DNA from: Clostridiales bacterium UBA1763
Lineage (GTDB): Bacteria > Bacillota > Clostridia > Oscillospirales > Oscillospiraceae
Length of the DNA: 19,089 nucleotides
Direction: 5' to 3'
Assembly: GCA_002314685.1 (NCBI GenBank)
Contig: DCHB01000086.1
Coordinates: 1,011 to 20,099, forward strand
Part shown: positions 14,661 to 19,089 of the stretch, piece by piece
Layout of the letters: the number at the start of each line of letters is the position of its first letter
Numbering within the stretch: the stretch's first letter is position 1
Position numbers and translations under genes: made by a program
The notes under the pieces: model-generated
The model's database searches: none
The model's input: the letters and a program-made list of their open reading frames with translations, nothing else
What the model was told of the DNA's origin: nothing

Positions 14661-15256
14661 AGTATGTAATCATGGCTGACGGTAAGGGCAGCCGCTGGAA
14701 TAACTACATGGGGCACGGCAAGCACGAGATTTGCTTTGAGGGCGAAACTCTGCTTGAGCGTACTGCAAGGCTTCTGCACGAGTTTGATGACAGCGCGGAG
14801 GTAATAATCACCTCGCACAATGAAGCTCTCGCTGTAAAGGGTGCCGTGCGCTATGAGCCGAAAAACAACGTTCTCGAAATTGACCGCTTTACCGCAGAGC
14901 TTATATCCGACGATATGTGCTTTCTGTACGGCGATGTGCTGTACTCTGTCGAGGCTATTAAGGCGATAATCTCCGAGCATGGCAAGCGTCCCCTGCTGTT
15001 TATCGGCAGTCAGACGAGTATATGCGCCGTATTAGTCCGTGACGGCGGGCTGTTTAAGGACTGCTACGAAAAAATCCGCACAATGTTCTTAAACGGCGAA
15101 ATTTCCGAGTGCAAGGGCTGGCAGGTGTATCATATATACGCAGGTCTGCCGCTTGAAACCCGCGAGATAGGCGCGGATTATCTCGTTGTGGACAGCTTCA
15201 CGCGGGACTTTAACACCCCCGAGGATTACACGGAGTTTTTAAGCACAAGACAGTGA
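14657..15256 (+). CDS. NTP transferase (sugar/alditol-phosphate nucleotidyltransferase-like)
   Basis: A 199-residue cytoplasmic protein with the fold of nucleotidyltransferases that make NDP-activated building blocks. The N-terminal nucleotide loop MADGKGSRW (6-14) is a variant of the family G-x-G-x-R signature, and KHEICFEGETLLERT (22-36) is the usual following block. FLYGDVLYS (89-97) carries the metal-binding Asp93. At under 200 residues it is shorter than glucose-1-phosphate nucleotidyltransferases and nearer in size to MobA- or CMP-transferase-type members. It is not a TagD-type glycerol-phosphate cytidylyltransferase, which has an HxGH motif that is absent here. The ATG overlaps the stop of the ATP-grasp gene (ATGA), so the two act in one pathway. 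The nucleotide and the substrate cannot be told from sequence. Confidence 0.8.
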   Translation: MKYVIMADGKGSRWNNYMGHGKHEICFEGETLLERTARLLHEFDDSAEVIITSHNEALAVKGAVRYEPKNNVLEIDRFTAELISDDMCFLYGDVLYSVEAIKAIISEHGKRPLLFIGSQTSICAVLVRDGGLFKDCYEKIRTMFLNGEISECKGWQVYHIYAGLPLETREIGADYLVVDSFTRDFNTPEDYTEFLSTRQ

Positions 15257-15270
15257 GCACCGAACTTTGT

Positions 15271-15311
15271 ATGGCAAAATTCGGCTTGCCGTGGTATAAT
15301 GGCAAATCGGC
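15271..15311 (+). promoter_or_regulatory. Promoter with operator-like repeats before the ABC exporter
   Basis: A perfect TATAAT at 15295-15300 is preceded by TG at 15292-15293, an extended -10 element. The -35 region 17 bases upstream (TGGCAA, 15272-15277) is poor. The -10 is framed by inverted arms TTGCC (15286-15290) and GGCAA (15301-15305). A direct repeat ATGGCAAAATTCGGC (15271-15285) / ATGGCAAATCGGC (15299-15311) overlaps it. This arrangement suits a regulated promoter. AAGGAG precedes the ATG at 15352. Confidence 0.6.
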
Positions 15312-15351
15312 ATTATAATAACACCGACATTCTCAAAGGAGAATTCTTTAT

Positions 15352-16116
15352 ATGACAGAGAAAGTAAACAACAAATTTCTGCTTGCACAGCTTATAAAGC
15401 GCGACTTTATAAAGAAGTACAAGCGTACAACCTTCGGCATTTTGTGGAGTGCGCTGTCACCTCTGCTTCTGCTGATTACAATGAAATTCGTCTTCGGTGC
15501 CTTCTTCGGTTCAAAGCTGCCGCACTACACGATTTATCTGTTCTCGGGTCTTCTGCTGTTTAACTATTTCAGCACGACAACCCGCGGCGCAATGACCGTT
15601 TTTGCAACAAATGCGCCTATATTCAGCAAGGTGCCCGTGCCGAAGTCATATTTTCTCATTTCCCGTTCAGTTGCAAACTTTATAAACTTCCTCGTCTCAC
15701 TGGTGGTTTATTTCATCTTTGTAGCCTTCGACGGCATCGCCTTCAAGCTCAATTTCTTCGCGCTTCTCTACCCTATATTCTGTCTGTTTCTTATTAACTA
15801 CGGCATCAGCATGCTGCTTGCCTCGGTCTATATATTCTTCCGCGATATAAACTATCTCTGGCCCGTTATCTGCCGCGTTATCATGTACGCCTCGGCAATA
15901 TTCTACGATGTTTCCATTATGTCGGGCACTGTGCAGAGACTTTTGGTCTGCAACCCGCTTTATATGTGCATCAGCTATTTCAGACAGGTTGTAATCCACG
16001 CAACCGTTCCCGATTTGAGCTATCATCTCATTCTTGCCTTTATGTCGGTGCTGTGCCTTGCGATAGGCGGCTTCACCTATCTTATCAGCAAGGATAAGAT
16101 AGTGCTTTATGTCTGA
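15352..16116 (+). CDS. ABC-2 type polysaccharide/teichoic acid export permease (TagG-like)
   Basis: A 254-residue inner-membrane permease of the TagG/RfbA/KpsM family, which exports undecaprenyl-linked teichoic acids or polysaccharides with an ATPase partner. The N-terminal amphipathic segment (LAQLIKRDFIKKYKRTTFGI) and the following LWSALSPLLLLITMKFVFG are typical of the family. About six hydrophobic helices follow, and the conserved loop NAPIFSKVPVPKSYF lies before the third. The length matches the usual 250-275. A strong ribosome site (AAGGAG) precedes the ATG. The ATPase gene follows after 11 bases. Its own extended -10 promoter sits just upstream, so it can be expressed apart from the genes at 12488-15256. 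Confidence 0.93.
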   Translation: MTEKVNNKFLLAQLIKRDFIKKYKRTTFGILWSALSPLLLLITMKFVFGAFFGSKLPHYTIYLFSGLLLFNYFSTTTRGAMTVFATNAPIFSKVPVPKSYFLISRSVANFINFLVSLVVYFIFVAFDGIAFKLNFFALLYPIFCLFLINYGISMLLASVYIFFRDINYLWPVICRVIMYASAIFYDVSIMSGTVQRLLVCNPLYMCISYFRQVVIHATVPDLSYHLILAFMSVLCLAIGGFTYLISKDKIVLYV

Positions 16117-16127
16117 GGAGGTGCGAT

Positions 16128-17573
16128 ATGAAGGATAATCAGTCTGTTGTTCTTAACAATGTCTCCGTGCGTTACCGCAAGCGCGACTCCCGCGTTACCT
16201 CGGATATAATAAAAAGACTTCTCGGTAAAGCTCCGCAGAGCAACGAATTCTGGGCGCTCAAAAACATCTCCTTCACCCTCGAAAAGGGCGATATGCTCGG
16301 CGTTATCGGCAGAAACGGTGCGGGCAAATCGACACTCATGAAGGCGATAAGCGGCACACTCTCCCCCGCCTCGGGCACAATCGAAAAAGAGGGCAAGCTG
16401 TGCGCACTGCTTGAGCTCGGTACGGGCTTTGACTCGGAAATGACCGTTAAGGAAAACATCTATCTCCGCGGCTCACTTTTAGGCTATCCCAAGGAGTTTA
16501 TAGACTCCAAATACGACGAAATTATCGGCTTTGCCGATATGCGTGACTTTGAGGACAACGCCTTCCGCACTCTGTCCTCGGGCATGAAATCCCGCGTTGC
16601 ATTCTCTATTGCGAGCATGGTCGAGCCCGACATCATCATCCTCGACGAGGTTTTTGCCGTCGGCGACGGTGACTTCCGCAAAAAGAGCAAGCAGCGTATG
16701 CAGAGCATAATTGATAACAACAACACTACCGCGCTCATGGTCTCCCACTCGATAGGCTCGGTTAAGGAGCAGTGCAATAAGGTACTGTGGCTTGACCGCG
16801 GCAGAATGGTCATGTTCGGCGAGCCCGAAACCGTTTGCGACGCCTACTCCGAGTATCTTTCAACGGGCGTGCTTCCCAAGACGGAATCACTGCTCAAAAC
16901 GCAGGACAACCCCGTAAACATCAAGGCAAAGAGCAAGGGCAGAAAGCTTGCTGACCTTTTTGTGTATCTCGTTCTGACGGCACTCGTCGCGGGCGGCATC
17001 ATGTTCTGGTCGCAGTTCGAGCTTTTTGACGCATACTTCACCTCGCGTGACTGCGACGATGCACAAATTCTCACACAAATATCACAGCAGCAGGACGAGG
17101 TCACAGCCTTCATGGGTGTTGACACCTCCGCATGGAACACCGAGCTTCTCGCCGACAGTGCCGCGCTTGTAAATGACGAAACAAGCACGCGTTCACTCGC
17201 GAAGGAGATTATAGGCGACAGCCTTACTAAGGGCAGTGACGCATATAATATGTCGCTGTATGCCGCCGACCTTGAGGTGATAAAAGCCGTTTACACCGAT
17301 AAGGTTTACGCGCTGACAGAGGAAATCAAAGCGGAATACCTCGCCCTCGGCGATGACGCTTCTGGCAGTATCGAGCGCTACGCCTTCTCACAGCGCTCAC
17401 GGTACTACGCCATTGAGGACGATTGGGACGACGCCGTAAACAGCGTTAAGACCGAGATAAGAAAGCTCTACCGCGCAAACGGCACAGAAGAGACAAATGC
17501 GGATACCATATATGAAATGTATAAGGTTGAGCGCAGTCTCTGGATAGCTCATTGTATTGAGTATCTCGGCTGA
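16128..17573 (+). CDS. ABC exporter ATPase with C-terminal membrane-anchored domain (TagH-like)
   Basis: A 481-residue protein: an ABC ATPase at about 1-250, one membrane helix at about 276-294, and an outside domain of about 185 residues. Walker A is GRNGAGKST (61-69), the signature is LSSGM (149-153), Walker B is IIILDE (169-174) and the switch histidine is His207. B. subtilis TagH likewise carries a membrane helix and extracytoplasmic tail after its ATPase, whereas most O-antigen ATPases end near residue 250 or carry a cytoplasmic sugar-binding domain. The outside part is acidic, helix-prone and rich in Ala/Asp/Glu; I recognise no known domain in it. GAGGAGG precedes the ATG at good spacing. 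It ends seven bases or so before the terminator at 17583-17618, so it closes the exporter operon. Confidence 0.93.
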   Translation: MKDNQSVVLNNVSVRYRKRDSRVTSDIIKRLLGKAPQSNEFWALKNISFTLEKGDMLGVIGRNGAGKSTLMKAISGTLSPASGTIEKEGKLCALLELGTGFDSEMTVKENIYLRGSLLGYPKEFIDSKYDEIIGFADMRDFEDNAFRTLSSGMKSRVAFSIASMVEPDIIILDEVFAVGDGDFRKKSKQRMQSIIDNNNTTALMVSHSIGSVKEQCNKVLWLDRGRMVMFGEPETVCDAYSEYLSTGVLPKTESLLKTQDNPVNIKAKSKGRKLADLFVYLVLTALVAGGIMFWSQFELFDAYFTSRDCDDAQILTQISQQQDEVTAFMGVDTSAWNTELLADSAALVNDETSTRSLAKEIIGDSLTKGSDAYNMSLYAADLEVIKAVYTDKVYALTEEIKAEYLALGDDASGSIERYAFSQRSRYYAIEDDWDDAVNSVKTEIRKLYRANGTEETNADTIYEMYKVERSLWIAHCIEYLG

Positions 17574-17582
17574 AAAGTTTAT

Positions 17583-17618
17583 AAAACAGACGGAAAACAG
17601 TAGTTTTCCGTCTGTTTT
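17583..17618. terminator. Terminator of the exporter operon
   Basis: A 16-bp perfect stem (17583-17598 with 17603-17618, arms containing ACAGACGGAAAAC) closes an AGTA loop and ends in TTTT. It lies directly after the TagH-like gene. Confidence 0.88.
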
Positions 17619-17633
17619 CGTACAGTCTGTTGT

Positions 17634-17662
17634 TTGACTTTTTTTGCACATTGTATTATCAT
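17634..17662 (+). promoter_or_regulatory. Promoter for the acyl-CoA ligase gene
   Basis: TTGACT (17634-17639) and TATCAT (17657-17662) are separated by 17 bases, just past the terminator. A start near 17669 gives a leader of about 28 bases, which contains AGAAGG before the ATG at 17697. Confidence 0.65.
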
Positions 17663-17696
17663 AGCCTTATTAAAATTATTCTAAGAAGGTCAAAAA

Positions 17697-19089
17697 ATGG
17701 ATAACATTACTGCAAAAGCACCGTGGGCACCGCATTTAGGTGAGGTGCCTCTTCACCTTGATTACTTTGAAGGCTCAATGTTTGACGCTGTTGCCGAGAT
17801 AGCTCAAAAGCACCCCAACAATGTCGCATTCGACTTCATGGGTAAATCAACCACCTACAAGACACTCGTAAAAGAGGTCGAGCAGTGTGCAAAGGCACTG
17901 AAAACCATAGGCGTGCGTGCGGGAGACAAGGTCACAATCGCAATGCCCAACTGCCCGCAGGCAATTCAGATGTTCTACGCCGTAAACCTCGTCGGAGGCA
18001 TCTGCAACATGATTCACCCCCTGTCGGCTGAAAAGGAAATTGAGTTTTATCTCAACGAGTCGGAATCCGTCACCGCAATCACCCTCGACCAGTTCTACAA
18101 CAAGTTTGAAAACATCCGTCAGAACACCAAGGTTGTAAACATTATCATCGCAAGCATAAAGGATGAGCTCTCTCAGCCCGTAAGGGCGGGCTATATGCTC
18201 ACCGACGGCAGAAAGGTCAAGAAAATTCCCAAGGATGCACCCGTTATCCGCTGGAAGGATTTTCTCCGTCTCGGGCGCTATTGCTTCTACAATTACAAGG
18301 TTGAGCGTAAGGGCGATGACCCCGCCGTAATCCTCTACTCGGGCGGCACAACGGGTACAACAAAGGGCATACTGCTGTCGAACAAGAATTTCAACGCTCT
18401 CGGTCAGCAGGTCATAGCCGCTAACCCCATGTTCCGCGTCGGCGACAAGATGCTCGCGGCAATGCCTCTGTTCCACGGCTTCGGCTTAGGTGTCTGCGTG
18501 CACACAATGCTCTCGCAGGGCGGCAGATGTATCCTCATCCCCCGCTTCACCGCCGAGACCTACGCAAAGCAGATAACAAAATATAAGTGCAACTTCATCG
18601 CAGGTGTGCCCACGCTTTACGAAGCACTGCTCCGCCTGCCCTCAATGGAGGATGCCGACCTCAGCTCGCTCAAGGGCGTGTTCTCGGGCGGCGACAGTCT
18701 TTCAATCGAGCTCAAAAAGAAGTTTGACAAGTTCCTCTACGACCACAACGCGACCATACAGATTCGTGAGGGCTTCGGTCTGACCGAGTGCGTTACCGCA
18801 TCCTGCCTCACTCCTCCGCACATGGCAAAGGTGGGCAGTATCGGTCTGCCCTTCCCCGACACCTATTACAAGATAGTCGAGCCCGGCACCGACAGGGAGC
18901 TTCCCTTCGGCGAGGAGGGCGAGATACTTATTGCAGGTCCCACGGTAATGATGGAATATATCGGTCATCCCGAGGAAACGGCAAACACTCTCCGCAAGCA
19001 CGCAGACGGGCTTACATGGATTTACACGGGCGACCTCGGCAGTATGGATGAGGAGGGCTTCATCTATTTCAAGGGCCGTGCAAAGAGAA
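17697..19089 (+). CDS. AMP-forming acyl-CoA ligase (FadD/AMP-binding family), 3' end outside window
   Basis: The first 464 residues of an ANL-superfamily adenylating enzyme, which activates a carboxylic acid with ATP and usually passes it to CoA. The P-loop-like motif YSGGTTGTTKG is at 214-224, the acyl-pocket motif MPLFHGFG follows, FSGGDSLS lies near the A5 region, and EGFGLTECV is the A5 motif itself. YTGDLG, with Asp446 binding the ribose, is near the visible end. The open frame is unbroken to the last base. The missing part should hold the hinge and C-terminal lysine domain of roughly 100 residues. AGAAGG is the ribosome site for the ATG at 17697. It is separated from the exporter by a terminator and its own promoter, so it is an independent unit. 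Chain length and acceptor are unknown. Confidence 0.93.
   Translation, partial: MDNITAKAPWAPHLGEVPLHLDYFEGSMFDAVAEIAQKHPNNVAFDFMGKSTTYKTLVKEVEQCAKALKTIGVRAGDKVTIAMPNCPQAIQMFYAVNLVGGICNMIHPLSAEKEIEFYLNESESVTAITLDQFYNKFENIRQNTKVVNIIIASIKDELSQPVRAGYMLTDGRKVKKIPKDAPVIRWKDFLRLGRYCFYNYKVERKGDDPAVILYSGGTTGTTKGILLSNKNFNALGQQVIAANPMFRVGDKMLAAMPLFHGFGLGVCVHTMLSQGGRCILIPRFTAETYAKQITKYKCNFIAGVPTLYEALLRLPSMEDADLSSLKGVFSGGDSLSIELKKKFDKFLYDHNATIQIREGFGLTECVTASCLTPPHMAKVGSIGLPFPDTYYKIVEPGTDRELPFGEEGEILIAGPTVMMEYIGHPEETANTLRKHADGLTWIYTGDLGSMDEEGFIYFKGRAKR

Overview
The window looks like a chromosomal stretch from a low-to-moderate-GC anaerobic member of the Clostridia, most plausibly a gut-type Oscillospiraceae/Ruminococcaceae relative. 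This rests on a type III glutamine synthetase, an Old-Yellow-Enzyme/iron-sulfur oxidoreductase of the kind common in gut Clostridia, strong AGGAGG-type ribosome sites, sigma-A promoters and a TagGH exporter. The taxonomic placement is inference; there is no rRNA or other marker gene.

Layout. (1) 1-131 holds three consecutive hairpins and no gene. (2) 132-2222 (-) is glnN, with its own promoter and a palindrome at the very 5' end of its transcript. (3) 2458-4684 (+) is a tight membrane-lipid operon: a flippase-like membrane protein, phosphatidylserine decarboxylase and a small ArsC/Spx-fold protein, closed by a bidirectional terminator. (4) 4730-7629 (-) is a two-gene unit, an FMN/4Fe-4S/FAD ene-reductase followed by a short-chain dehydrogenase. 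Divergent from it is a TetR-type regulator (7856-8451, +) that is broken by two separate +1 frameshifts. (5) 8469-12265 (-) is a four-gene operon: sugar-transfer-type ATP-grasp protein, CapA-like metallophosphatase, moaA and a MOSC protein. (6) 12488-15256 (+), divergent from it, holds a CDP-glycerol glycerophosphotransferase-family enzyme, a second ATP-grasp protein and a nucleotidyltransferase with overlapping genes. (7) 15352-17573 (+) is a TagG/TagH-like ABC exporter with its own promoter. (8) From 17697 to the window end runs an AMP-forming acyl-CoA ligase, cut off by the window edge.

The most interesting part is 9.9-17.6 kb. Two ATP-grasp ligases, a CapA-family protein, a glycerophosphate polymerase/primase-like enzyme, a nucleotidyltransferase and a TagGH exporter lie around one divergent promoter. 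Together they suggest assembly, decoration and export of a teichoic-acid-like surface polymer whose chemistry cannot be read from sequence alone. The second point of interest is the ene-reductase plus SDR pair whose adjacent regulator is decayed, which may have left the pair constitutively expressed. No CRISPR array, insertion sequence, tRNA or rRNA was seen, and no gap between genes exceeds 300 bases.
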